A DNA stretch of 64,000 nucleotides from Ornithomonoglobus_A sp045649025 (GCA_045649025.1 JAZRPB010000024.1:35973-99972), one strand, 5' to 3'; numbered from the stretch's first letter, positions 52,497 through 62,077 are shown. Notes: generated by a model not told the origin, from the sequence alone. Made by a program: numbers and translations.

Positions 52497-52529
52497 ATTT
52501 TCACCTTCCTTTAAATTAATGTTATTATC

Positions 52530-52976
52530 TTAAGCCTCTTTAACAACAACCTTAAGCTTGCCTATGATTTGTGGGTATACCTTAACCTCTATCTCGGTTG
52601 TGCCCAATGATTTAATACCGTCGGGCATAACAAGCTTTTTCTTGTCTATTTTTATGTGGTGTTGCATTTTCAGTTCATCTGCAACGTCCTTTGAGGTTAT
52701 AGAACCAAAAAGCTTGCCGTTTGCACCTGCCTTTGCCTTTAATACAACCTCTATTTCCTTCATTTGGTCAACAATCTTTTGAGCCTCTTCCTTTTCAACC
52801 CTCAATTTGTATTCAAGTGATTCAGCCTTACCCTTCATCACATTTATATTTTCCTTTGTGGCTTCTGTTGCAAGGCCCTTTGGTAAAAGATAGTTTCTTG
52901 CGTATCCGTCAGACACCTTCACCATCTGTCCTTTTTTACCCTGGCCTTTCACATCCTGTGTTAAAATAACCTGCAT
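52530..52976 (-). CDS. rplI: Ribosomal protein bL9
   Basis: About 148 residues: MQVILTQDVKGQGKKGQMVKVSDGYARNYLLPKGLA, the conserved N-domain, then the linking helix and C-domain (GKLFGSITSKDVADEL). I start at 52976 with AAAGG upstream; a longer frame adds seven residues that lack family support. It lies 43 bp after gdpP. Confidence 0.97.
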   Translation of the reverse strand: MQVILTQDVKGQGKKGQMVKVSDGYARNYLLPKGLATEATKENINVMKGKAESLEYKLRVEKEEAQKIVDQMKEIEVVLKAKAGANGKLFGSITSKDVADELKMQHHIKIDKKKLVMPDGIKSLGTTEIEVKVYPQIIGKLKVVVKEA

Positions 52977-53019
52977 ATTATTTTCCAACCTTTCCATAAG
53001 AACATCACAGTTACTTAAA

Positions 53020-55044
53020 TTATGATTGCTCTTGTATATATTCGTTTATTGCATCCTTTAGTTCTTTCTCAACCTCATCAATGGTTTTTGAGGCAATCTG
53101 TGCACCTGCAACGGTCATATGACCTCCGCCGCCAAGCTTTTCCATAATTATATGAACATTAACATCGCCAAGTGACCTTGCACTTATATTTATGGTATCA
53201 TCTAACGGGAATATAACAAACGATGCATTTATATTGTTGATGTTTAGCATTTCATCTGCTGCCTGTGATGCAATCACCTTGCAGTTACTGAATGTTTCAT
53301 ACGTTTTTGCTATTGCAATATTGGGGACAACCTCAACGGCTGTTTTAACAATATCAACCTTGTGGTCATAATCTTCCTTACCGATATTAAACAGCTTTTT
53401 AACATCAACAGTGTTAAGACCTCTTCGCTTCAGATAAGATGCAGCATCGAATGTTCTCACGCCTGTTTTTAACATAAAGTTCTTTGTATCCATTAAAATA
53501 CCTGTATACAAGCATTGTGCCTCATATTTTGTGAGAGTTGTGCCTATATTCATATATTCAATAAGCTCTGTTGCCATCTCACACGTTGATGAAGCATAAG
53601 CTTCGTGGTATATAAGTGAGCACGGAGAAATAAATTCCGTGGAGCGTCTGTGATGGTCTATAAGCACTGTCTTTTGCGAAACACTAATTAACTCCTCGCT
53701 TGGCAAAAGTGAGGGACGATGTGTATCCAAAACGACTAAAAGAGTATTATTTTCTAAAATTTCAAGAGCCTCGTCCACATCAACAAACATACCCTTGTAT
53801 TCCTCAATTTGCATTGCCTCTTTATACATTCTGTTTATTGCAGGGGATGCTGCATCATACACAATGTAGGGTGTTTTACCAAGTGAGCGTACTGCTCTTT
53901 GCAAGCCTATTGCCGCACCAAAACAGTCATAATCAGCATTTACGTGACCAACAAACACAACATTTTCAGAGTTTATAATAAAATCACGCAATGCAAGTGC
54001 AATTGCTCTTGTTTTTACTCGTGTGCTCTTTTCATATTCCTTGGTTTTTCCGCCGTAGAAGGTGAATTGTGTTTCATCTTTTATACAAGCCTGGTCGCCG
54101 CCTCTGCCAAGAGCCATATCCATAGCACTTCTTGCAAATGCTTCGTTTTCCTTAACAGTTCCGCCTGTGCCAACGCCTATACTTAACGAAACAGGCACTT
54201 TTGTTTCTTCGGCAATATCCCTTACATCATCAAGTATCTTGAATTTGTTTTCGATGTATTCCTTTAGGTATTTGTGCTCAAAAAGCATAAAATACCTGTC
54301 ACGGTCAAGCTTTCTTAATATAGCATTACTGTCAGATGCCCATTGATTTAAGGCTTTTGATATGCCCGACACAACCTTTTGCTGATCCTCATCATTAATT
54401 TTTTGTATAAGGTCATCGTAGTTGTCTATATTAACAACTGCTATATCTGTTTTTGTCATATCATATAATGTTAAAATATTTGCCTCGGAGGTGTAGTCTA
54501 TAAAATACAGATATATTGATAGCTTATCCTCTTTTAATGCTGCCGCCTTGGAGTTGTCGCCCATCATTTTACCTATAACACGAAACTTTTTGCCCTCGTG
54601 TTCAATGTCAAGACGAATATCGGAGGCACGCTTTAGAATTTCTGTCCAACGAATTTTGGGTATTATCTTTTCAATAAATATTCCATACAAGGCTTCCTCA
54701 TCAAAGTGCATTTCAAAATTAGAGTTGTAGCCTCTTATTGTACCGTCCATATTTAAAATTACAACAGGTATAGGCAGACTCTCCATTGTGTTTGAGTCTG
54801 CCGCACTAATATCAACAGGTAATGCGCTCATATAGAAATCTATAGTTTTTTTTCTGTTGTGCTTAAAATATATAAAATAGCCAATAGAAAACAGGCCAAC
54901 GATAAGTGCTGCAATTCCCGACGGCATATTGCCATACACAAGATTATACACACCAAATACCGAAAGCATAGCCGACAAACAAATTGCTGAATTAGTCAGC
55001 ATATTTATTGTTTCTCCATTGCGTTTTCTCATATGTTCCTCCAT
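53020..55044 (-). CDS. gdpP: Cyclic-di-AMP phosphodiesterase GdpP
   Basis: 674 residues: two N-terminal helices (about 17-60), PAS-like domain (PIPVVILNMDGTIRGYN), degenerate GGDEF, then the DHH/DHHA1 hydrolase: VGHVNADYDCFGAAIGL, LVVLDTHRPS, LIDHHRRS and GGGGHMTVAGAQ. It hydrolyses c-di-AMP. Gene order gdpP-rplI-dnaB is the usual Firmicutes arrangement. Confidence 0.96.
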   Translation of the reverse strand: MEEHMRKRNGETINMLTNSAICLSAMLSVFGVYNLVYGNMPSGIAALIVGLFSIGYFIYFKHNRKKTIDFYMSALPVDISAADSNTMESLPIPVVILNMDGTIRGYNSNFEMHFDEEALYGIFIEKIIPKIRWTEILKRASDIRLDIEHEGKKFRVIGKMMGDNSKAAALKEDKLSIYLYFIDYTSEANILTLYDMTKTDIAVVNIDNYDDLIQKINDEDQQKVVSGISKALNQWASDSNAILRKLDRDRYFMLFEHKYLKEYIENKFKILDDVRDIAEETKVPVSLSIGVGTGGTVKENEAFARSAMDMALGRGGDQACIKDETQFTFYGGKTKEYEKSTRVKTRAIALALRDFIINSENVVFVGHVNADYDCFGAAIGLQRAVRSLGKTPYIVYDAASPAINRMYKEAMQIEEYKGMFVDVDEALEILENNTLLVVLDTHRPSLLPSEELISVSQKTVLIDHHRRSTEFISPCSLIYHEAYASSTCEMATELIEYMNIGTTLTKYEAQCLYTGILMDTKNFMLKTGVRTFDAASYLKRRGLNTVDVKKLFNIGKEDYDHKVDIVKTAVEVVPNIAIAKTYETFSNCKVIASQAADEMLNINNINASFVIFPLDDTINISARSLGDVNVHIIMEKLGGGGHMTVAGAQIASKTIDEVEKELKDAINEYIQEQS

Positions 55045-55070
55045 TTATAATTAAGAACAATATACATAAA

Positions 55071-55382
55071 TCATACCGATTTATGTGTTTTTGATATATG
55101 ATTGTTAAGTAGCTTCATATCCAAAGATATTTCATCTTCAAAATTTTGGTCGGAATTTAAAGATAAAATATTACACATTGCATTATCTATGCCCGTATAC
55201 TCAAATCCCAAACGTCTTGATAACATATACGACATAGCAATAACCGAAGCAATACCCTCCTCAATTACTTGTTCATCCTTGTCGGCATCGTGATCCGAAA
55301 GCTCGTTATACAGCTTTGCAATCTCGCAAAGTACGGCACTTTTTAGCGAATCAATTGCCTTTAAATTTGTTGAAATGTTCAT
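55071..55382 (-). CDS. MazG-like family protein
   Basis: 103 residues, all-helical, beginning MNISTNLKAIDSLKSAVLCEIAKLY, with VIEEGIASVIAMSYMLSRRLG in the middle. It fits the short MazG-like proteins that Clostridia often keep beside gdpP and rplI. Full MazG pyrophosphatase motifs are not complete, so activity is uncertain. Likely the first gene of the leftward gdpP-rplI-dnaB-tilS-ftsH run. Confidence 0.75.
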   Translation of the reverse strand: MNISTNLKAIDSLKSAVLCEIAKLYNELSDHDADKDEQVIEEGIASVIAMSYMLSRRLGFEYTGIDNAMCNILSLNSDQNFEDEISLDMKLLNNHISKTHKSV

Positions 55383-55543
55383 AAATAAACCACAGCCTTT
55401 CCGTACTGATATTTTTTACCATATACGCATACTGCCTTTCAACCACCTATTTACATATTTTAGCATAAAAACCCCCATTAGTCAAGCATTATTGATAAAA
55501 TAGAATATGTGGGTAATAATTGGGAAAAAACAAAAATACTTGG

Positions 55544-55572
55544 TTGACTTTTTTTGCTAAATGTTTTATAAT
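55544..55572 (+). promoter_or_regulatory. Rightward promoter reading into element A2
   Basis: TTGACT (55544-55549), 17-bp spacer, TATAAT (55567-55572). The predicted start, near 55579, is within a few bases of the element's outer stem, so the transcript would begin with the folded A2 sequence before reaching the dehydrogenase gene. Confidence 0.72.
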
Positions 55573-55574
55573 TT

Positions 55575-55708
55575 ATGTGTCAGGAATTTTATTTTGTAAA
55601 ATTCCCAAAAGAGCAAAAAGCTCTTTTTGTGCTCTTGCGAGCGCCACATAAATTGACGGCGTCGTAAAAACACTCTTGCGAGCAAGTGTTTTTACTCCTG
55701 GTAAAATT
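55575..55708 (-). repeat. Family A structured element, copy A2
   Basis: On the minus strand it begins TTTTACCAGGAGTAAAAA, as A1, followed by AAACAC/GTGTTT, CGACGCCGTCAATT, then a closing stem AATTTATGTG/CACATAAATT around GCTC-GCAA-GAGC, AAAGAGC/GCTCTTT and GGAATTTTA/TAAAATTCC. Every variable stem has changed on both sides relative to A1 and is still paired. It lies in the 5' region of the dehydrogenase gene; with the promoter it accounts for most of this 397-bp gap. Confidence 0.75.
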
Positions 55709-55779
55709 AACGTATAAGGGATTTTATTCTATAAAATCCTTATAAAATGCTTATTATGTATGATTAAGGAATAATTATT

Positions 55780-56730
55780 ATGAAGATTGTGGTACTTGAT
55801 AAAGAAACATTAGGACGTGACATATCCCTTGAAGCAATTGAAGAATACGGAGAGGTGGTATCGTATCCCACATCTACCTATGAAGAGGCAATACAAAGAG
55901 TTAAGGATGCTGATGTTGCTGTTTTAAATAAGATTAAAATAACAAGGGAATTAATAGAGAATGCAAAAAAATTAAAGCTTGTTTGTGTAACTGCAACAGG
56001 GTACGACAACATAGATATAGAGGCCTGCAGAGAAAACAACATTGCGGTCTGCAATGTTGTGGGATACTCCACAAACAGTGTGGCACAGGTTACATTGGCT
56101 ATTGTTTTGTCGTTGTCGGTTAATTTGCCATCCTTTAATGATTTTGTTAAAAGCGGTGAGTATACAAAAAGTGGCATAGCAAACAAGCTTACCCCCGTAT
56201 ACAGTGAGCTCTATGGTAAAACGTGGGGGATTGTGGGGTATGGCAATATAGGAAAACAGGTGGGCAATATAGCAAAAAAGCTTGGCTGCAGAGTTGTTGT
56301 TAATAAAAGAACTCCTTGCAATGATGTTGAGTGTGTGGATTTGGAAACACTTTGCAAAGAGGCAGACGTTATAACTGTTCATACTCCGCTAAATGATGGC
56401 ACAAGAGAAATGATAAATAAAAAAACACTTGCACTTATGAAAAAGAACGTTATTTTAGTAAATGTGGCAAGAGGTGCGGTTTTAAATGAATATGATGTGT
56501 GCAATGCTGTAATAAACGGTGAAATTGGTGCATTTGGTTGTGATGTGTATTCAACCGAGCCATTCTCAAATGAACATCCATATAACAAAATTATGAATAT
56601 GGAAAATGTTATTTTAACACCGCATATGGCTTGGGGTGCATATGAAGCGAGAGAGCGATGCATAAACGAAATTGCAAAAAACATTAGGGCATTTAATGCG
56701 GGTGAAATAAGAAACAGAGTAGATTTGTAA
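55780..56730 (+). CDS. D-isomer-specific 2-hydroxyacid dehydrogenase
   Basis: 316 residues. The NAD-binding loop WGIVGYGNIGKQVGNIAKKLG, the catalytic Arg in LVNVARGAVLNEYDV, Glu region GAFGCDVYSTEPF and His in LTPHMAWGAYEARERC match the glycerate/phosphoglycerate/lactate dehydrogenase family. The exact substrate is not given by sequence. First gene of a rightward housekeeping run. Confidence 0.93.
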   Translation: MKIVVLDKETLGRDISLEAIEEYGEVVSYPTSTYEEAIQRVKDADVAVLNKIKITRELIENAKKLKLVCVTATGYDNIDIEACRENNIAVCNVVGYSTNSVAQVTLAIVLSLSVNLPSFNDFVKSGEYTKSGIANKLTPVYSELYGKTWGIVGYGNIGKQVGNIAKKLGCRVVVNKRTPCNDVECVDLETLCKEADVITVHTPLNDGTREMINKKTLALMKKNVILVNVARGAVLNEYDVCNAVINGEIGAFGCDVYSTEPFSNEHPYNKIMNMENVILTPHMAWGAYEARERCINEIAKNIRAFNAGEIRNRVDL

Positions 56731-56749
56731 AAACAGGGAGGGAAGCAAA

Positions 56750-57289
56750 ATGGTATATGTACTTTTGGCAGACGGCTTTGAAGAAGTGGAAACAATAACT
56801 CCTATTGATATTTTAAGACGTGCAAATGTGGAGGTTAAAACAGTTTCAATAAAAGATACACTCGTTAGGGGTGCACATAATATAACGGTTAAGGCAGATA
56901 TAAATATAGCTGATTTAAAAAACACAGACGATATGGAGCTTTTATTATTACCTGGCGGAGCAGGTCACGAGCTTTTAGATGCCTCAAACGAGGTACACAA
57001 ATTAATAAATTATGCATACACAAATAATATTTATATTGCCGCAATATGTGCAGCACCGTCAATTCTTGGTAAAAAGATGATTTTAGAGGGCAAAAAGGCG
57101 GTATGCTTCCCGGGCTTTGAAAAGTACCTTTATGGTGCCCATATTCAAAGCGATAAGGTGGTTGTTGACGGTAAGATTATAACTGCAAAGGGTGCGGGTG
57201 CAGCTGCGGAGTTTGGTTTTGAAATATGCAAAATATTAAAGGGCAAGGAAGTAACAGATAGCTTGATGGCTACAATGCAATATATATGA
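56750..57289 (+). CDS. DJ-1/PfpI-family protein
   Basis: 179 residues with DGFEEVETITPIDILRRA at the start, LPGGAG, and the nucleophile elbow AAICAAPSILG (Cys about residue 102). The conserved acidic residue in FEEVE supports the DJ-1 subfamily (deglycase or glyoxalase-like, stress linked). It overlaps the 5-FCL gene by 4 bp. Confidence 0.93.
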   Translation: MVYVLLADGFEEVETITPIDILRRANVEVKTVSIKDTLVRGAHNITVKADINIADLKNTDDMELLLLPGGAGHELLDASNEVHKLINYAYTNNIYIAAICAAPSILGKKMILEGKKAVCFPGFEKYLYGAHIQSDKVVVDGKIITAKGAGAAAEFGFEICKILKGKEVTDSLMATMQYI

Positions 57290-57840
57290 ATAAAGAGGAA
57301 CTGCGAAAAGAAATGAAAAATCTCCGAAAGAATATATCAAAAGAGGAGATTTATGCAAAGAGTGATTTAATATGCAATAATCTGTTTACGCTTGATGTAA
57401 TAAAAAATGCAAAGACGGTTATGGTGTATATAAGTGCATTTAATGAGGTGCGTACACAAGCAATCATACAAAAGCTTATAGATGACAAAAAGCGTGTGTC
57501 AGCACCAATCACAAACGAAGAAAATAAAAGTATGAATGCATATTATTTTGATGATTTATCAAGATTGGTTAAGGGTGCATACGGCATTTTGGAGCCGCCT
57601 ATGGAAAATATGTGTGATATATCTAAAATAGATGTTGTTATAGTGCCCGGAATTGCATTTGATAAAAACGGAAACCGTATGGGCTTTGGAGAAGGCTACT
57701 ACGACAGATTTTTAGCGGATTTTAAAGGAACAAAAATAGGTATTGGCTATAAATTTCAGTGCGAAAATAATATTATTGCAGATGAATATGATATAGCTAT
57801 GGATTACGTTATAAACGAGGAAGATATATATGTTATTTGA
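57286..57840 (+). CDS. 5-formyltetrahydrofolate cyclo-ligase
   Basis: 184 residues: KEELRKEMKNLRKNIS at the start, ATP-binding and active-site block VIVPGIAFDKNGNRMGFGEGYYDRFL. It turns 5-formyl-THF into 5,10-methenyl-THF. Overlaps its neighbours on both sides (4 and 11 bp), so it is tightly coupled in the operon. Confidence 0.95.
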   Translation: MNKEELRKEMKNLRKNISKEEIYAKSDLICNNLFTLDVIKNAKTVMVYISAFNEVRTQAIIQKLIDDKKRVSAPITNEENKSMNAYYFDDLSRLVKGAYGILEPPMENMCDISKIDVVIVPGIAFDKNGNRMGFGEGYYDRFLADFKGTKIGIGYKFQCENNIIADEYDIAMDYVINEEDIYVI

Positions 57841-58594
57841 TACTCACGCACACTATAATGATGCAAGGTTTAAGGATGATTTAGACAAGGTTTTAAGCTC
57901 ATTGTATGAAAATGAAATAGAGCTTGTTATGAATGCGTGCTCATCATTAGACGAAATAAGCGATATTTTAAAAATATGCGAAAAATATCCGTTTGTTTAC
58001 GGGTGTGTGGGTGTGCATCCGCACGAGGTGGGTAGCCTTTGTGAAAATGATATGGATGTGTTAATACAACACAGCAGACATCCTAAAATAAAAGCAATTG
58101 GCGAAATTGGTCTTGATTATTATTACGATAATTCGCCAAGAGATGTGCAAAAAAAGTGGTTTGCAAGGCAGCTTGACGTTGCATATGAGGTCAATTTGCC
58201 TGTTGTAATTCACGACAGAGATGCACACGGCGATTGTATGGATATTTTAAGAGCAAGTAAAATTCGTGATTTTGGCGGTGTGTTCCATTGCTATGCAGGC
58301 AGTGTTGAAATGGCAAAGGAGATACTTGACTGGGGAATGTATATAGCATTTGGAGGCTCATTAACCTTTAAAAACTCGGTTAAGCCAAAGGAGGTTGCAA
58401 AATATGTTCCGTTAGATAGAATTGTGCTGGAAACCGACTCGCCCTATCTTACGCCTGCACCTCAAAGGGGCAAAAGGAACGACTCAAGATATATGCACCT
58501 TGTTGCACAACTGATAGCCGATATTAAAGGAATAACATATGATGAAGTAGCAAGGGCAACCTTGGAAAACGGAAAAAAATTATTTAGGATATAA
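57830..58594 (+). CDS. TatD-family metal-dependent hydrolase
   Basis: 254 residues with DTHAHYND (metal His pair), AIGEIGLDYYYDNSP, VVIHDRDAH, GVFHCYAGS and LETDSPYLTP. Members are DNases or nucleases of the amidohydrolase fold (TatD/YcfH). Overlaps the 5-FCL gene by 11 bp. Confidence 0.95.
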   Translation: MLFDTHAHYNDARFKDDLDKVLSSLYENEIELVMNACSSLDEISDILKICEKYPFVYGCVGVHPHEVGSLCENDMDVLIQHSRHPKIKAIGEIGLDYYYDNSPRDVQKKWFARQLDVAYEVNLPVVIHDRDAHGDCMDILRASKIRDFGGVFHCYAGSVEMAKEILDWGMYIAFGGSLTFKNSVKPKEVAKYVPLDRIVLETDSPYLTPAPQRGKRNDSRYMHLVAQLIADIKGITYDEVARATLENGKKLFRI

Positions 58595-58627
58595 AAACTT
58601 TACAATGTATAAAAAGAGAGGAAGCAG

Positions 58628-59761
58628 ATGAGAATATTGTTAATGTCTGTAAGGGCGGGCTACGGTCATCATTCAACGGCAAAGGCTATTATTGAATATT
58701 TTTCGCGGTTTGACCATAAGTGCGAAATGCTGGATATTTTTGATACTGTTAACACTCATTTGGGAAATACTATACAAGACGGATATCTACTGTCAACAAA
58801 ATACCTTTCAAAAACCTACGGAAAGGTTTATAATAAAATGAGTAAAGAGGATGAGCCGTACGATAAAATATCGCTAACGTCATTTTTCTCGGGCCTTATA
58901 ACAAGAAGGGTTAAAAGATTTGTTCAGGAGTTTGAGCCCGATATCATAATTGGAACGCACAGCTATGCAGGTGTGGTTATGACTATTATGCGAGAAAAGG
59001 GATATATACACTGTCCGTTGATAGGAATTGTAACGGACTTCACAATTCATCCGTTTTGGGAAAGCACAGATTTAGACCACTATGTTATTCCCGATACACT
59101 TCTAACGTACCAAATGAATAAAAAAGGCATACCAACGCATAAGCTATTACCTATTGGTATACCTGTTAAAAAAGAATTTTCACAAAAAATTCCTAAAGAG
59201 GAAGCAAGAAAAATGATTGGTATTGCAACCGATAAGGAGACCATACTTGTGATGATGGGGTCTATGGGGTATGGTAACTTATTAGAAAATCTTATGGAAA
59301 TAAATGATTTTGAAGCAGATTTTCAGGTTGTTGTTGTGTGCGGAACAAATGAAAGGGCAAAAAAAGCAATAGAAAAAACAATGTGGGATAAGCCCGTATA
59401 TTGCTATGGTTTTGTGAATAATGTTGATGTTATGATGGATGCTGCAGATGTTATAATATCAAAGCCGGGAGGTCTTACCACATCGGAAAGTTTTGCAAAA
59501 GAATTGCCTATGATTATGATGAATCCACTGCCCGGTCAGGAGGATAAAAACGTTTCATTTTTAACAAATAACGGTGCCGCAATTTATGTTAATTCCGATT
59601 TTACAATATCGGAGGCTTTGTATCAGTTCTTTTATGAAAAGTGGAGAATTAACTTAATGAAGCAGGCAATTATACATATTGGAAAACCGAATGCAACAAA
59701 AATGCTGTATGAAGAGGTTGAAAAAATATGTAATATAAAAGCAAAATCAGAAAAGCACTAA
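58628..59761 (+). CDS. Diacylglycerol glucosyltransferase-like (MGDG synthase/UgtP family)
   Basis: 377 residues. An N-terminal MGDG-synthase domain (MSVRAGYGHHSTAKAI, IIGTHSYAGVVMTIM) and C-terminal GT28-like half (VMMGSMGYGNLLENL, IISKPGGLTTSESFAKELPMIMMNPLPGQE). It likely adds glucose to diacylglycerol for membrane glycolipids or LTA anchors; the LTA-synthase-like gene is at 17.5 kb. It resembles UgtP/YpfP, but the sugar and step count are unknown. Confidence 0.88.
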   Translation: MRILLMSVRAGYGHHSTAKAIIEYFSRFDHKCEMLDIFDTVNTHLGNTIQDGYLLSTKYLSKTYGKVYNKMSKEDEPYDKISLTSFFSGLITRRVKRFVQEFEPDIIIGTHSYAGVVMTIMREKGYIHCPLIGIVTDFTIHPFWESTDLDHYVIPDTLLTYQMNKKGIPTHKLLPIGIPVKKEFSQKIPKEEARKMIGIATDKETILVMMGSMGYGNLLENLMEINDFEADFQVVVVCGTNERAKKAIEKTMWDKPVYCYGFVNNVDVMMDAADVIISKPGGLTTSESFAKELPMIMMNPLPGQEDKNVSFLTNNGAAIYVNSDFTISEALYQFFYEKWRINLMKQAIIHIGKPNATKMLYEEVEKICNIKAKSEKH

Positions 59762-59933
59762 AACTTATATTAAACACAAAAAATATATGGATATGCACTA
59801 TTGGAAAATGATGAAAATATGATAGAAGTATATCCGTAGGGGGCAGTGTTGAGTATAAGGATTATGAAATGATAGTTATTAAAATATAAATAGTTAACAT
59901 CTTAATTTGTATAAATATAAAGGAGGATTAAGT

Positions 59934-60512
59934 ATGAAATATTGTGTATACGGAGCATCGAGCGACAGAATAAAGGATATATATATTAAAGAAGTGGAAA
60001 AGCTTGGCGAAAAGATGGCAAAAAGAGGACACGGACTTGTGTTTGGTGCAGGCAACGGCGGATGTATGGGTGCTGCGGCAAGAGGTGTAAAAAAAGGCAA
60101 CGGTGAAATAATAGGAATTGCCCCCTCATTTTTCAATGTTGACGGTGTACTTTTCGAGGACTGCACCGAAATGATACACACAGAAACGATGCGTGAGCGA
60201 AAAAAGCTATTAGAGGAAAAATCGGATGCATTTATTGTTGCACCGGGCGGAATTGGTACTTATGATGAGTTTTTTGAAATAATTACTCTAAAACAGCTTG
60301 AACAACACAGAAAGGCAATTGCAATATTCAATGTTGATGGATATTACGATAATTTAAAAAACATAATGCAAAAGCTTGCAGATGAGGAGTTTATGCCCGA
60401 TGAGTCGCTAAAGCTTGCAGAGTTTTTTGATGACGCCGATGAGCTTTTAGATTATCTTGAAAATTATAAGTATGTAAGATATAAGCCAGAGGAATTAAAG
60501 TTCTTAAAATAA
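59934..60512 (+). CDS. LOG-family protein (cytokinin riboside 5'-phosphate phosphoribohydrolase-like)
   Basis: About 192 residues. FGAGNGGCMGAAARG and the signature PGGIGTYDEFFEIITLKQLEQH mark the lysine-decarboxylase-like LOG fold; such proteins remove ribose-phosphate from nucleotides. I start at ATG 59934, directly after AGGAGG. The 173 bp before it contain no other recognisable feature. Last gene of the run. Confidence 0.92.
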   Translation: MKYCVYGASSDRIKDIYIKEVEKLGEKMAKRGHGLVFGAGNGGCMGAAARGVKKGNGEIIGIAPSFFNVDGVLFEDCTEMIHTETMRERKKLLEEKSDAFIVAPGGIGTYDEFFEIITLKQLEQHRKAIAIFNVDGYYDNLKNIMQKLADEEFMPDESLKLAEFFDDADELLDYLENYKYVRYKPEELKFLK

Positions 60513-60538
60513 AAAAGTGAGCGTAGCTCACTTTTTTA
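60510..60538. terminator. Bidirectional terminator between LOG gene and stalk-domain gene
   Basis: AAAAAAGTGAGC / GCTCACTTTTTT stem with flanking A and T runs, between convergent genes. Confidence 0.88.
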
Positions 60539-60540
60539 TT

Positions 60541-61512
60541 TTAGTATGTTGTAATTAAAACTGTTTGAGTGTTTCCATCCCAATCAACGTTAAAGTTTGC
60601 AATTTGTGCCAAATCTCTTATCTGGATATAGGTACTTTCGTTGATTGTGTAGGTAACCACTTCCGATTCAACGCCATTTACATATATTGGTGTAACGGTT
60701 TCGGAAATGTTAAGAGTGGTTGAGGTATCATCGGTAAGCTCTCCGCCAACAGTCTGATACTTAACGCCAGGTAGTATTTTTATAGCATTAACTGCTCCGT
60801 CCCACACAACATTAAAACGTGAAGGAGTTGTACGTAATAGCATAGCAATATCACGCAGCTTGTAGTAGTTTGAGTTATTTACAGTGTAGCCTAAAATATC
60901 GTAAATTTTACCGTCAATTGAAAGGTTTGCTTTTGACTTTGAAGCACTAACAGTATTCACGCTTTCATAGCTGTCTATAAAATCTTTTATTTTGTTTCTG
61001 TTGGGATAGCCGTTTGTTAAGAAATTAGAGCCGTGCATATCAACGTATTGAATGGATTGATATGGACTTACATCTGTTTTAACAATCTTCTCGGCAGTTA
61101 AAGTGTTATCTCGTAATGTCAGCTTGTAGTAGCGTATAACGGAAGAATATCTTGGAATTTCCTTGCCCACAAATATGTGGCGTTCTTCCTTTTGATAAAC
61201 CTCAATATCACCTAAACATGCTCCTATAATATTACCCGGCACTGCAATGCTCACAATCTGGTTATTGTCCATAGTGAATGCATAGCCGATGCCGCCATCG
61301 TTACTGTTTTTATAAAGATACACCTCGGGTACACCGTTTTCATCTATATCAGTAAGTGCCATTTCGTTATATTCGGGGTTTGTTGCCATAAGCTTCATTG
61401 CTCTTGTGACGAATGCATCTCTCCAACCCTCGTTGGCTGCATATGCGGTGGGAATAAGTGAAGCTATAAATATAAATGCAGTACACAGCATTAAAATTCT
61501 TTTTTTAATCAT
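60541..61512 (-). CDS. Secreted stalk-domain protein (copper amine oxidase N-like repeats)
   Basis: About 323 residues: a signal peptide (MIKKRILMLCTAFIFIASLI), a DxDxNG-like domain (ALTDIDENGVPEVYLY), then two stalk-type units, LSIDGKIYDILGYTVNNSNY ... WDGAVNAIKI and VNGVESEVVTYTINESTY ... WDGNTQTVLI, with the YxxLRDIA / IRDLAQ motifs. Such repeats occur in Clostridial surface proteins. I start at 61512 with AAAGGA upstream; the cargo function is unknown. Confidence 0.82.
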   Translation of the reverse strand: MIKKRILMLCTAFIFIASLIPTAYAANEGWRDAFVTRAMKLMATNPEYNEMALTDIDENGVPEVYLYKNSNDGGIGYAFTMDNNQIVSIAVPGNIIGACLGDIEVYQKEERHIFVGKEIPRYSSVIRYYKLTLRDNTLTAEKIVKTDVSPYQSIQYVDMHGSNFLTNGYPNRNKIKDFIDSYESVNTVSASKSKANLSIDGKIYDILGYTVNNSNYYKLRDIAMLLRTTPSRFNVVWDGAVNAIKILPGVKYQTVGGELTDDTSTTLNISETVTPIYVNGVESEVVTYTINESTYIQIRDLAQIANFNVDWDGNTQTVLITTY

Positions 61513-61648
61513 AATTCCTTTTGCCTTTCTGCCCACATACAGTAAATAAATTATGTATACTCTCTATTGCGGGCATACAGAGAGAATATGTAAAATAAGT
61601 TGTTTGTATGTGTATTATACTAAAAAAAAAGTTTTTTGTCAAGTTTAT

Positions 61649-61694
61649 AAAAAAACAGATACCCTTTCTTTAGGTAAGAAGGGCATCTGTTTTA
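61649..61694 (-). terminator. Terminator of spoVG
   Basis: AAAACAGATGCCCTT / AAGGGTATCTGTTTT with a 12-nt loop and T run on the minus strand. Confidence 0.85.
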
Positions 61695-61698
61695 ATCT

Positions 61699-61971
61699 TT
61701 ATTCCTCAACGGCTTCGTCTTGCATTGATTCAAACTTAGCCAATATTTCCTTTTCAAGCTGTGTTCTCATTTCGATGTTAATAGGATGAGCAATATCTTT
61801 GTACTCGCCTTCGGGCGTCTTACGGCTGGGCATTGCAGTAAACAGTTTATCTTGACCTTCAATTATCTTAATATCGTGAACCACAAATGCGTCGTCAAAA
61901 GTTACTGATACAACTGCTTTCATTTTGCCGTCTGTTGAAACTTTTTTAATCCTGATATCTGTTATATTCAA
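61699..61971 (-). CDS. spoVG: SpoVG RNA/DNA-binding regulator
   Basis: 90 residues: MNITDIRIKKVSTDGKMKAVVSVTFDDAFVVHDIKII then AMPSRKTPEGEYKDIAHPIN, the diagnostic SpoVG block. It affects sporulation, septation and envelope gene expression. It has its own near-perfect sigma-A promoter and terminator. No sigma-H-type promoter is obvious. Confidence 0.97.
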   Translation of the reverse strand: MNITDIRIKKVSTDGKMKAVVSVTFDDAFVVHDIKIIEGQDKLFTAMPSRKTPEGEYKDIAHPINIEMRTQLEKEILAKFESMQDEAVEE

Positions 61972-62048
61972 GATTTTTCACCACCTTCCATTCCGAAGAA
62001 TAAGTTTATTTGTAGTCTGTCCAGTGATGTCATAAATCATATGATATA

Positions 62049-62077
62049 ATTATACAATAAAAAAATTTATTTGTCAA
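62049..62077 (-). promoter_or_regulatory. Consensus promoter of spoVG
   Basis: Minus strand TTGACA (62077-62072), 17-bp spacer, TATAAT (62054-62049). Confidence 0.88.
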
